Assembly: GCA_031323845.1 (NCBI GenBank)
Contig: JAVIYP010000005.1
Location: forward strand, 13,608 to 77,607
Length of the DNA stretch: 64,000 nt
DNA from: PUPG01 sp031323845
GTDB taxonomy: Bacteria; Bacteroidota; Bacteroidia; Bacteroidales; UBA7960
Reading direction: 5' to 3'
Part shown: positions 23,663 through 31,637 of the stretch, in pieces
Numbering within the stretch: position 1 is the stretch's first letter
How the letters are laid out: every line of letters begins with the position of its first letter
Made by a program: the position numbers and the translations under genes
Notes under the pieces: model-generated
The model's database searches: none
What the model saw: the letters and a program-made list of their open reading frames with translations, nothing else
What the model was told of the DNA's origin: nothing

Positions 23663-25213
23663 GTGAACAAAGAACTGATTATAAACTCTGGCACTTCAGA
23701 GGTTGTCATGGCTTTGCTCGAGGATAAACGGCTTGTGGAGCTGCATCGCGAGCGAAGAAACAACAACTACTCTGTCGGGGACATTTACCTTGGAAAGGTC
23801 AGAAAAATCATCTCGGGGCTTAATGCTGCCTTTGTTGACGTAGGATATGAGAAGGATGCCTTTTTACATTATCTCGACCTGGGAAGCCAGGTCAACAGCC
23901 TGAACAAGTATACCAAGCTTGCCATGGCCGGCAAAACAAGGATACTTCCCATGGAAAAGTTTCACCTTGAAAAGGAAATTGAGAAAACAGGGAAAATTTC
24001 CGAGGTTCTTACCACCAACCAGCCGATACTTGTTCAGATTGCCAAAGAACCCATTTCAACAAAAGGACCGCGCATCACCAGTGAGCTGTCGCTGGCCGGA
24101 AGGTATCTTGTGCTGGTACCCTTTTCAGACCGGATTTCCGTATCGCAAAAGATACAGAACAATGAGGAGAAAAGCCGTCTGAAGCGCCTTGTGCAAAGCA
24201 TAAAACCAAAAAATTTCGGTGTCATCATAAGAACCGTGGCCGAAGGAAAGATGGTTGCCGACCTTATCGCCGACCTGAACCAGCTGGTTGACAAATGGTA
24301 CAGCATTGCCGAAAAGCTGGCATCCTCAAAGCCTCCCCGAATCATACAGGGCGAACTAAACCGGTCTTCTGCTATCTTGCGCGATCTGCTGAACGAGTCG
24401 TTCAATAACATTCATGTTAACGACCCCCTGGTCTATGAAGAGCTGAAAGAGTATATCAAAACCATTGCCCCCGACAAGGCCGACATTCTGAAAATCCACA
24501 AGGGAAAGATCAATGTTTTCGATCATTTCGGGGTTGAAAAACAGATTAAAGGATCCTTCGGCAAAGTAGTATCCATAAAAGGCGGAGCCTACCTGGTTAT
24601 TGAACATACGGAGGCGCTGCATGTGATTGATGTAAACAGCGGACAACGTATCAGCAGTGAGAACACCCAGGAGGACAATGCCCTGGAGGTCAACCTGGAA
24701 GCGGCTGCCGAAATTGCCAGGCAACTGAGGCTCCGTGACATGGGTGGGATCATTGTGGTTGACTTTATCGACATGGTGCAGGCCGCCAACCGGCGGAAGC
24801 TGTACGAAAAGATGAAGGAGGAAATGAAAAAGGACAGGGCAAAGCATAACGTGCTTCCGCCCAGCAAATTTGGCCTTGTACAGATAACACGGCAGCGGGT
24901 AAGGACCGAAACAAGCGTGGAAACACTTGAAAAATGCCCTGCTTGTGACGGTACCGGAAAAATCAAACCCAGCATCATCTATATTGATGAAATTGAAAGC
25001 AACCTGCGTTATCTGATCAGGGAACAGAACGAAAAGTCACTCACCCTCCGCGTACATCCTTTCATATATGCCTACCTGACGAAAGGCATGATATCACAAA
25101 GACTGAAATGGTTCTTTAAATATAAAAAATGGATCCGGGTTTATCCTTCAACATCCTACCACTTTCTCGAATACCGGTTTTTTAACAAACTGGATGATGA
25201 AATCAAGCTATGA
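23663..25213 (+). CDS. rng: Ribonuclease E/G family endoribonuclease
   Basis: The 516-residue protein is an RNase G-type enzyme for rRNA maturation and mRNA decay. The S1 RNA-binding domain covers about residues 35-125 (YSVGDIYLGKVRKIISGLNAAFVDVG). The catalytic DNase I-like part holds the metal-binding aspartates in VIDVNSGQR and IIVVDFIDM. The zinc-link motif is CPACDGTG near residue 428. The length is that of RNase G rather than RNase E, with no long C-terminal scaffold. It starts at a GTG (23663). RecX begins 29 bp downstream, so these two are probably co-transcribed. Confidence 0.94.
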   Translation: MNKELIINSGTSEVVMALLEDKRLVELHRERRNNNYSVGDIYLGKVRKIISGLNAAFVDVGYEKDAFLHYLDLGSQVNSLNKYTKLAMAGKTRILPMEKFHLEKEIEKTGKISEVLTTNQPILVQIAKEPISTKGPRITSELSLAGRYLVLVPFSDRISVSQKIQNNEEKSRLKRLVQSIKPKNFGVIIRTVAEGKMVADLIADLNQLVDKWYSIAEKLASSKPPRIIQGELNRSSAILRDLLNESFNNIHVNDPLVYEELKEYIKTIAPDKADILKIHKGKINVFDHFGVEKQIKGSFGKVVSIKGGAYLVIEHTEALHVIDVNSGQRISSENTQEDNALEVNLEAAAEIARQLRLRDMGGIIVVDFIDMVQAANRRKLYEKMKEEMKKDRAKHNVLPPSKFGLVQITRQRVRTETSVETLEKCPACDGTGKIKPSIIYIDEIESNLRYLIREQNEKSLTLRVHPFIYAYLTKGMISQRLKWFFKYKKWIRVYPSTSYHFLEYRFFNKLDDEIKL

Positions 25214-25242
25214 TGCTGCCGTTTGTTAAACAAACCCGGTAA

Positions 25243-25740
25243 ATGGCGGAAAATATGTCAACCCAAAAAGAAAACCGACAGTCAGGCAGGACGGCATTAA
25301 GCGAGAAAGCCCGCAAGTACTGTGCCTATGCGGAAAGATGCACCTGGGATGTCAGGCAGAAGCTGATGCGTCTCGGAGCATCAGGGCATGATATCACCGA
25401 CATCATCGGGGAGCTGGTTGAGGAGGGATACCTCGACGACTCGCGTTTTGCCGCATTTTTTGCCACGGGAAAGTTTCGCAACAACCGGTGGGGGAAACAA
25501 AAAATCAGAGCCGAACTTTTAAAGCGGGGGATAACAGAGCAGGTGATCCGGCAAGCCCTGGCAACCATTGATGATGAAGCCTACGACAACTGCCTGCGTT
25601 GGCTCATTGACAAAAAGAATGCCGGGCTGGACAGGAAGAACGCCCGGGATGCCGGCACAAAAATTGTTGCCTATTGTGTACAAAAAGGCTTTGAGGCGGA
25701 CCATGTCATCCGTTTGCTTGATGAGATGAGGCAATCCTAA
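25243..25740 (+). CDS. recX: Regulatory protein RecX
   Basis: The 165-residue protein is a RecX-family modulator that binds and inhibits RecA filaments. It consists of repeated three-helix units: KARKYCAYAERCTWDVRQKL, then LVEEGYLDDSRFAAFFATGKFRNNRWGKQKIRAELLKRGI (the most conserved segment), then a third divergent unit. Length and motif order are normal. recA is not nearby. It follows the RNase G gene closely and precedes prfB by 60 bp. Confidence 0.92.
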   Translation: MAENMSTQKENRQSGRTALSEKARKYCAYAERCTWDVRQKLMRLGASGHDITDIIGELVEEGYLDDSRFAAFFATGKFRNNRWGKQKIRAELLKRGITEQVIRQALATIDDEAYDNCLRWLIDKKNAGLDRKNARDAGTKIVAYCVQKGFEADHVIRLLDEMRQS

Positions 25741-25800
25741 CCAGTACACCGTGTTTCAAGCAACTTAACGAACAGCAGCTGCAGGAGCAAAAACAAAAAA

Positions 25801-26893
25801 ATGACCATAATGATACACAGTGATCACATAAAGGATTTGTTTAAGAGGCTTGACGCCCTGAGGAGGTTTCTTTGACCTTGACGGGAAACAAAAAGAGATA
25901 GACGAACTTCAAAAACTTACAGAAACGGAGGGGTTCTGGGACCAGCCCCAGGAGGCACAAAAGCAGTTGAAGCACATCAGCGGTTTGAAAAAGTGGGTGG
26001 AGCGCTTTGAGGAATGCCGGCAAAAACTCGAGGACCTGAATGTGTTGTATGAGTTTTTTCAGGAAGGAGAGGGCTCTGAAGACGAAGTCAGGCGACAGTA
26101 CCAGGAAACCGTTAAGGTTTTGGAGGATCTGGAGTTCAAAAAGATGCTGAATAAGGAAGAAGACCGGCTTAGTGCCATTCTTTCGGTCAATTCGGGCGCC
26201 GGGGGCACAGAAAGCCAGGACTGGGCCGAAATGCTGATGCGCATGTACCTGCGCTGGGCCGAACGCAACGGATACACAGCCAAGCTGCTTGACCAGCAAG
26301 AAGGCGACGGCGCCGGTATTAAAAGCGCATCCATTGAAATTGAAGGCGAATACGCCTACGGCTACCTGCAGGGAGAAAACGGAGTCCACCGCCTCGTCAG
26401 GCTCTCGCCTTTTGATGCCAACCACAAACGACACACCTCCTTTGCTTCCGTCTATGCCTATCCGGTTGTTGATGATCATTTCGATATTGAGATCAATCCT
26501 GCGGATCTCAGCTGGGACACGTTCAGATCGAGCGGCCCGGGAGGCCAGAACGTCAACAAGGTGGAAAGCGCCGTACGCGTCAGGCATGCACCCTCCGGGC
26601 TGGTCGTAGAATGCCAGGAGACACGCTCGCAGGCTCAAAACCGTGAAAAGGCCATCACCATGCTGAAATCACAGCTCTACGAACTGGAGCTGAGAAAAAA
26701 ACGGGAAAAAATTGAAGCGCTTGAAAGCACAAAGAAAAAAATCGAATGGGGCTCGCAAATAAGAAGCTATGTCTTCCATCCCTATAAAATGGTAAAAGAC
26801 CTGCGCACCAATGTTGAAACCTCAAACGTGCAACAAGTCATGGACGGAGATCTTGATGATTTTATCAAAGCGTATCTCATGGAATTTGCCTGA
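25801..26893 (+). CDS. prfB: Peptide chain release factor 2, with programmed +1 frameshift
   Basis: RF2 ends translation at UGA and UAA codons. The gene is read in two frames. The first 24 codons (25801-25872) end in AGG AGG TTT CTT followed by TGA. Skipping one base (T25873) continues in the +1 frame from GAC at 25874 to the stop at 26893, giving 363 residues. This is the classic autoregulatory frameshift with an internal Shine-Dalgarno-like AGGAGG (25861-25866). The stop-codon reading tripeptide SPF (RLSPFDANHKRH) and the GGQ loop (SSGPGGQNVNKVESAV) are intact. An alternative ATG at 25810 is in frame. A terminator-like hairpin follows at 26996. Confidence 0.96.
25861..25876 (+). promoter_or_regulatory. 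prfB frameshift site
   Basis: AGGAGG, three bases (TTT), then CTT TGA C: the sequence context for +1 slippage on CTT when UGA decoding is slow. Low RF2 raises frameshifting and so restores RF2. Confidence 0.93.
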
Positions 26894-26995
26894 TGACCGG
26901 TTCTGTCGCAGCAAAAAAAGCCATCGTCCTGACAGCCAAAGCCTTAAACAACAACCTTAATAGTTAGTGGAGATAGCCCTTATTTATTTCCTGTA

Positions 26996-27022
26996 AAACA
27001 AGCACATAAAGCTTGCTTGTTT
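26996..27022 (+). terminator. Hairpin downstream of prfB
   Basis: AAACAAGCA (26996-27004) pairs perfectly with TGCTTGTTT (27014-27022) around a 9 nt loop, followed by a T-rich stretch. It lies 103 bp after the prfB stop and is the best candidate terminator before nrdJ. Confidence 0.55.
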
Positions 27023-27115
27023 ATAACTTTTCTCTTTTGTTGAAAACATGCCGTGCATTTTCTTTTTTTGTTTTATAATTTCGCTGTTACGTCTTCACCA
27101 AATGGTTTTCATAAT

Positions 27116-27153
27116 TTTCCCGGGATAAGGTTTGGGGTTCTGCCCCGGGGAAA
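27116..27153 (+). other. G/C-rich hairpin in the nrdJ leader
   Basis: TTTCCCGGG (27116-27124) can pair with CCCGGGGAAA (27144-27153) with one bulge. Alternatively GGGG (27134-27137) pairs with CCCC (27143-27146). The two pairings exclude each other. It ends 23 bp before the chosen nrdJ start. No B12-box motif of a cobalamin riboswitch was seen. Confidence 0.4.
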
Positions 27154-27176
27154 TCAACGGCAAATTTTTAAAGAAT

Positions 27177-29852
27177 ATGGGCAGCAACAAGACTATGGAA
27201 CACGCACAGCAAGGACAAAGCCAGCAACCGGAAACCGGAAATATTTACGATCAGGTCCTGGACAACAGAACTCAGCCACAGGCTGAAACGAAGCAGGATG
27301 TGCTGATGTTCCCTGAAGACAATGATCATCCGCTGGTTAAATTCGACTACGACACTGCCCTGAAAAAAGCCACTGCCTATTTTAACGGAGACACTCTTGC
27401 TGCCGGAGTGTGGGTCAACAAGTACGCATTAAAGGATTCTGAGGGCAACCTTTACGAACAGACACCCGACGACATGCACCGCCGCATTGCCCGGGAGATT
27501 CATCGTATCGAAAAAAAATATCCTGATCCGCTTTCAGAAGACACTCTTTTCAATTTGCTGAAAGACTTCAAATACATTGTGCCCCAGGGCAGTCCGATGG
27601 CCGGCATAGGCAATCCTTTCCAGATTGGATCGCTCTCGAATTGTTTCGTTATCGGCAACAAAGGCACTGCCGATTCTTACGGGGGCATCATGAAGCTGGA
27701 TGAAGAACAGGTACAGCTCATGAAAAGACGCGGTGGCGTCGGGCACGACCTTTCGCATATTCGTCCCAAAGGCAGTCCGGTTAAAAACAGTGCGCTGACC
27801 TCAACAGGTCTTGTACCCTTCATGGAGCGCTATTCCAATTCCACCCGTGAAGTGGCCCAGGACGGACGTCGCGGTGCGCTTATGCTGACAGTGTCCGTTA
27901 AACACCCTGATGCTGAAGGCTTTATTGACGCAAAGCTGGAACAGGGAAAAGTGACCGGTGCCAACGTTTCCGTAAAAATCACCGATGATTTCATGCAGGC
28001 CGTGGTTAACGACGATGATTTCGTGCAGCAGTACCCCATTCATTCCAGTAAGCCGAAATACATAAAGAAGATCAAAGCCAGGGAGTTGTGGAACAAGATC
28101 GTGCACAATGCGTGGAAATCAGCTGAACCGGGCATTCTGTTCTGGGACACCATAATACGGGAATCCGTGCCCGACAGTTATGCGGATCATGGTTTTAACA
28201 CCGTTTCGACAAATCCCTGCGGTGAAATACCGCTTTGTCCCTATGACAGCTGCCGTCTGCTGGCCATCAACCTTTACGGCTACGTGAAACATCCCTTCAC
28301 GAATAAAGCCAGCTTTGACTTCGAGCTGTTCAAAGAACATGTTGCCCATGCGCAACGCATGATGGATGACATCATTGACCTTGAGCTTGAGAAAATCGAC
28401 AACATCCTAAGAAAAATTGAAGCAGACCCGGAGGAAGCGGGGGTTAAGGAAGTAGAGCGTAACTTATGGTTAAAGATCCGGAATAAGTGCATTGAAGGCC
28501 GGCGTACAGGGATCGGCATTACCGCCGAAGGGGATATGCTTGCCGCCCTTGGTTACAGGTATGGCACCAATGAAGCCACCGACTTTTCTGTGAAGGTTCA
28601 TAAAACATTAGCTCTTGAGGCCTACCGCTCATCCGTAAGGCTGGCCGCCTCCAGGGGCGCTTTCCCGCTCTATGACAGCAAAAAAGAAGAAACCAACCCC
28701 TTCATACAACGGCTAAGGGAGGCCGACCCGGAACTTTACCAGGAAATGCTGACCAGCGGCAGGCGCAACATCGCACTGCTGACCATAGCGCCAACAGGCA
28801 GCGTCTCCATTCTGACCCAAACCACCTCAGGTATTGAGCCTGTGTTCATGGTTGCTTACAAGCGAAGAAGAAAAGTAAATCCGAACGATAAAAATGTCCG
28901 TGTTGATTTTGTTGATGAAGTAGGCGATCACTGGGAGGAATATAATGTGTTCCATCACAAGTTCTTTGACTGGCTTACTATTAACAATTTTGATGTGGAG
29001 GAAGTGAAGCACATGAAAGACGCTGAACTGCAGGACATCATTCACAGGTCTCCTTACTACAAGGCTACCGCAAACGATGTTGACTGGGTGGCCAAGGTCC
29101 ACATGCAGGGTGCTGTCCAGAAATGGGTTGATCACTCCATCAGCGTCACCGTTAATGTGCCCGGAGACGTCACTGAAGAGCTGGTGGGAGAGATTTATAA
29201 AACCGGTTGGGAAAGTGGCTGTAAAGGCATTACGGTGTATCGTGACGGATCACGCTCAGGAGTCCTGGTAAAAGACAGCAAAAAAGACAAGCACAAGGAA
29301 TTCAAGGAGACAGAGGCGCCCAAAAGGCCCAAGGTGCTTGAAGCAGAAATCGTTCGTTTCAATAATGACACTGAAAAATGGGTTGCTGTTGTAGGACTGC
29401 TCCACGATCGCCCTTATGAAATTTTCACCGGGAAAGCAGACGGTTTCTACCTGCCCCCGGATATTGTCAAAGGCTGGGTAATTAAAAACAAACTCGAGAC
29501 AGGAGAAAAACGCTACGATTTCCAGTTTCAGGACAAAGACGGCTATAAAGTGACCATCGAAGGGCTGTCGCGCTCCTTTCACAAGGAATACTGGAACTAT
29601 GCCAAGCTGATCTCCGGGGTGTTGCGCCATGGTATGCCGATCCCGTCGGTTGTTGACGTAATTGAGGACCTCAGCTTACACAGTGATCGCCTGCATACCT
29701 GGAAGAACGGCGTGGCCCGTGCCCTGAAAAAGTTCATAGCTGACGGCACAAAAGCCAAAGGCCGCATCTGTAACAACTGCAACCAGGATTCAGTAATTTA
29801 CCAGGAAGGATGCCTGACGTGCACTTCCTGCGGTGAAAGCAAGTGCGGATAA
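27177..29852 (+). CDS. nrdJ: Adenosylcobalamin-dependent ribonucleotide reductase (class II)
   Basis: The 891-residue enzyme reduces ribonucleotides to deoxyribonucleotides using a radical made from coenzyme B12, so it needs no oxygen and no separate small subunit. The ten-stranded barrel has the substrate loop GNPFQIGSLSNCFVIG with an active-site cysteine, MKRRGGVGHDLSHIRPKGSPV, the finger-loop sequence TNPCGEIPLCPYDSC, and TIAPTGSVSILTQTTSGIEP. The C terminus has a cysteine-rich tail with paired CxxC motifs (CNNCNQD and CTSCGESKCG) for re-reduction. No ATP cone is apparent at the N terminus. The upstream in-frame codon at 27132 is TTG; ATGs at 27177 and 27195 are both possible starts. Confidence 0.95.
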   Translation: MGSNKTMEHAQQGQSQQPETGNIYDQVLDNRTQPQAETKQDVLMFPEDNDHPLVKFDYDTALKKATAYFNGDTLAAGVWVNKYALKDSEGNLYEQTPDDMHRRIAREIHRIEKKYPDPLSEDTLFNLLKDFKYIVPQGSPMAGIGNPFQIGSLSNCFVIGNKGTADSYGGIMKLDEEQVQLMKRRGGVGHDLSHIRPKGSPVKNSALTSTGLVPFMERYSNSTREVAQDGRRGALMLTVSVKHPDAEGFIDAKLEQGKVTGANVSVKITDDFMQAVVNDDDFVQQYPIHSSKPKYIKKIKARELWNKIVHNAWKSAEPGILFWDTIIRESVPDSYADHGFNTVSTNPCGEIPLCPYDSCRLLAINLYGYVKHPFTNKASFDFELFKEHVAHAQRMMDDIIDLELEKIDNILRKIEADPEEAGVKEVERNLWLKIRNKCIEGRRTGIGITAEGDMLAALGYRYGTNEATDFSVKVHKTLALEAYRSSVRLAASRGAFPLYDSKKEETNPFIQRLREADPELYQEMLTSGRRNIALLTIAPTGSVSILTQTTSGIEPVFMVAYKRRRKVNPNDKNVRVDFVDEVGDHWEEYNVFHHKFFDWLTINNFDVEEVKHMKDAELQDIIHRSPYYKATANDVDWVAKVHMQGAVQKWVDHSISVTVNVPGDVTEELVGEIYKTGWESGCKGITVYRDGSRSGVLVKDSKKDKHKEFKETEAPKRPKVLEAEIVRFNNDTEKWVAVVGLLHDRPYEIFTGKADGFYLPPDIVKGWVIKNKLETGEKRYDFQFQDKDGYKVTIEGLSRSFHKEYWNYAKLISGVLRHGMPIPSVVDVIEDLSLHSDRLHTWKNGVARALKKFIADGTKAKGRICNNCNQDSVIYQEGCLTCTSCGESKCG

Positions 29853-29866
29853 TTTGTATTTTCTGT

Positions 29867-31453
29867 TTAGCCCAGGTAGATAAACTCCCCTACTCCAATG
29901 GGGATGTTGAATATATACCATACAAAGAGCAGTACCACCCACATAATGAACAGGATCACCGCGTAGGGCACCAGCATTGACACAATGGTTCCTATGCCGA
30001 TGTTCTTGTTGTATTTATGTATCCAGCCCAGCAGCAGCGGGAAATAAACGTACAGCGGGGTAACGCAGTTCGTGATGGAGTCGCCGATGCGGTACATCAG
30101 CTGAACAAAAGCGGGGCTGTAATTCAGCTGTGCCAGCATCGGAATAAAGATGGGGGCAAATATGGCCCATTTTGCCGAACCGCTGCCGAGAAAGATGTTC
30201 AGCACCGCCACCAGTATCATAAACACAATAAAGAGCAGAGGCCCTGTCAGACCGGTTGATTTCAGAAAGTCTGCCCCGGTAATGGCCAGTATGGTGTCAA
30301 GGTTCGACCAGCTGAAGAGGTTGATGAACTGGGCCACGATAAGCATAAGCACGATATAGCCGGACAGTTCTTTCATGCCATGCTCCATTTGCTGCAGTAT
30401 GTCGTTGGGCTTTTTGATGGCGCCTACTGCCTTGCCATAGAAGTATCCCGGAATGGCAAAGGCAAAGAACAATATTGGTATAAGACCTCTCAGGAAGGGA
30501 GAGGGCACCAGTCCGCCGGTTTCCTGGTTTCGCAGCGGGGCACCGGTGGGGGCTACCAGGAGAATGATCACAACCGCATACACCAGGAAGGCCCATCCGG
30601 CGCGTTTCAGTCCCCTGTGTTCATCGGGCGACAAGGTGCCATCATGCACTTCATGGTCAAATGCACCCAGGATCTCGAACCTGGCCGCACGCGGGATGGT
30701 GTAGCGCTTTGCAATAAATGCGCCGCCGAAGGCAAGCAGCACCGTGGAGGCTATCATAAAATACCAATTGGCCGTGGCGCTCACCTCCTGGCCACCGGGC
30801 ATGTGCTGGGTTATTTCGGTACTGATACCCGCCAGCAACACGTCGGTACCGGCAATAAAGAAGTTTGCCGTAAAGCCTGCTGTTGCTCCCGCATAGCCCG
30901 CAATCAGTCCGGCGATGGGATTAAGCCCCATCTGGGTAAAGATCAGGGCTGCTATGGGCGGCACGATCACAATGCCGGCATCAGAACCAATATTTCCGCA
31001 TGCCCCAATGATGAAGATCACGGGCAGGACCACCTTTTTGGGCACCGAAAAAGCCACCGTTCGCAAGGCTACGGCCAGCAATCCGCTGCGCTCAGCAATG
31101 GAAACCCCCATGAGCATTACCAATACCAGGCCAAAGGGAGCAAAATGGGCAAAGTTGGTAACCACCTCCTGTAAAAAACGACGCAGTCCTTCACCGGAGA
31201 TCAAATTCTCAGCTTCCACCAGTGAGCCGTCGTCGGGATGAATGGCGCTGACACCAAACATCGCCGTTACCCAGCTCAACGCAATGATGAGCACACAAAT
31301 CCAGACAAAAATCCAGAAAGGGTGCGGCAGCTTATTCCCCATGCGCTCTATCCACCTTAATATGCCGTTGGAGGTTTCACCGGTTGAATTCTCCGGCGAC
31401 TTTGTTTCATTTACAGCTTTGGCAGTCTGCCTGTCTTTGTCGTTCTGTGCCAT
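29867..31453 (-). CDS. AbgT-family transporter
   Basis: The 528-residue inner-membrane protein belongs to the AbgT family (p-aminobenzoyl-glutamate transporters and antimetabolite pumps). It has a hydrophilic N-terminal 35 residues, then about a dozen hydrophobic segments starting at LPHPFWIFVWICVLIIALSW. Conserved stretches include GACGNIGSDAGIVIVPPIAALIF, the GLIAGYAGATAGFTANFF segment, LNIFLGSGSAKWAIFAPIFIPML, and YRIGDSITNCVTPLYVYFPL. Substrate cannot be inferred from sequence. It stands alone with its own -7 element and is separated from the EF-G paralog by a terminator. Confidence 0.94.
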   Translation of the reverse strand: MAQNDKDRQTAKAVNETKSPENSTGETSNGILRWIERMGNKLPHPFWIFVWICVLIIALSWVTAMFGVSAIHPDDGSLVEAENLISGEGLRRFLQEVVTNFAHFAPFGLVLVMLMGVSIAERSGLLAVALRTVAFSVPKKVVLPVIFIIGACGNIGSDAGIVIVPPIAALIFTQMGLNPIAGLIAGYAGATAGFTANFFIAGTDVLLAGISTEITQHMPGGQEVSATANWYFMIASTVLLAFGGAFIAKRYTIPRAARFEILGAFDHEVHDGTLSPDEHRGLKRAGWAFLVYAVVIILLVAPTGAPLRNQETGGLVPSPFLRGLIPILFFAFAIPGYFYGKAVGAIKKPNDILQQMEHGMKELSGYIVLMLIVAQFINLFSWSNLDTILAITGADFLKSTGLTGPLLFIVFMILVAVLNIFLGSGSAKWAIFAPIFIPMLAQLNYSPAFVQLMYRIGDSITNCVTPLYVYFPLLLGWIHKYNKNIGIGTIVSMLVPYAVILFIMWVVLLFVWYIFNIPIGVGEFIYLG

Positions 31454-31537
31454 AATAATCCTTTATTGATGAAATCATTTGCGTTACGAAAAACATACCG
31501 GATAACTCACGTATTTTGCCGGCCTTACAGGTATGGG

Positions 31538-31545
31538 CAAAAATA
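31538..31545 (-). promoter_or_regulatory. -7 element upstream of the AbgT-family gene
   Basis: On the minus strand this reads TATTTTTG (TAnnTTTG), 85 bp before the transporter start. Confidence 0.4.
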
Positions 31546-31584
31546 CTATTTTCGGTGAAACACAGGGTTTTTTTTTACTAATCA

Positions 31585-31617
31585 TAAAAAAACCCGGTGC
31601 CTGGGCACCGGGTTTTT
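31585..31617 (-). terminator. Terminator after the EF-G paralog gene
   Basis: A 13 bp perfect stem (31588-31600 with 31605-31617, arms AAAAACCCGGTGC and GCACCGGGTTTTT) surrounds a 4 nt loop. In the minus direction a run of T residues follows. It lies 21 bp past the EF-G paralog stop. Confidence 0.92.
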
Positions 31618-31637
31618 CAGAAGGAATACGAAAATGG

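Noticed and set aside
23663..23720. Sigma-54 promoter suggested by TGGCAC near 23690.
   Set aside because: It lies inside the coding region and the spacing to a TTG is wrong for -24/-12.
26894..27176. Cobalamin riboswitch upstream of the B12-dependent reductase.
   Set aside because: The B12-box and the conserved core motifs are not present; only simple hairpins are.
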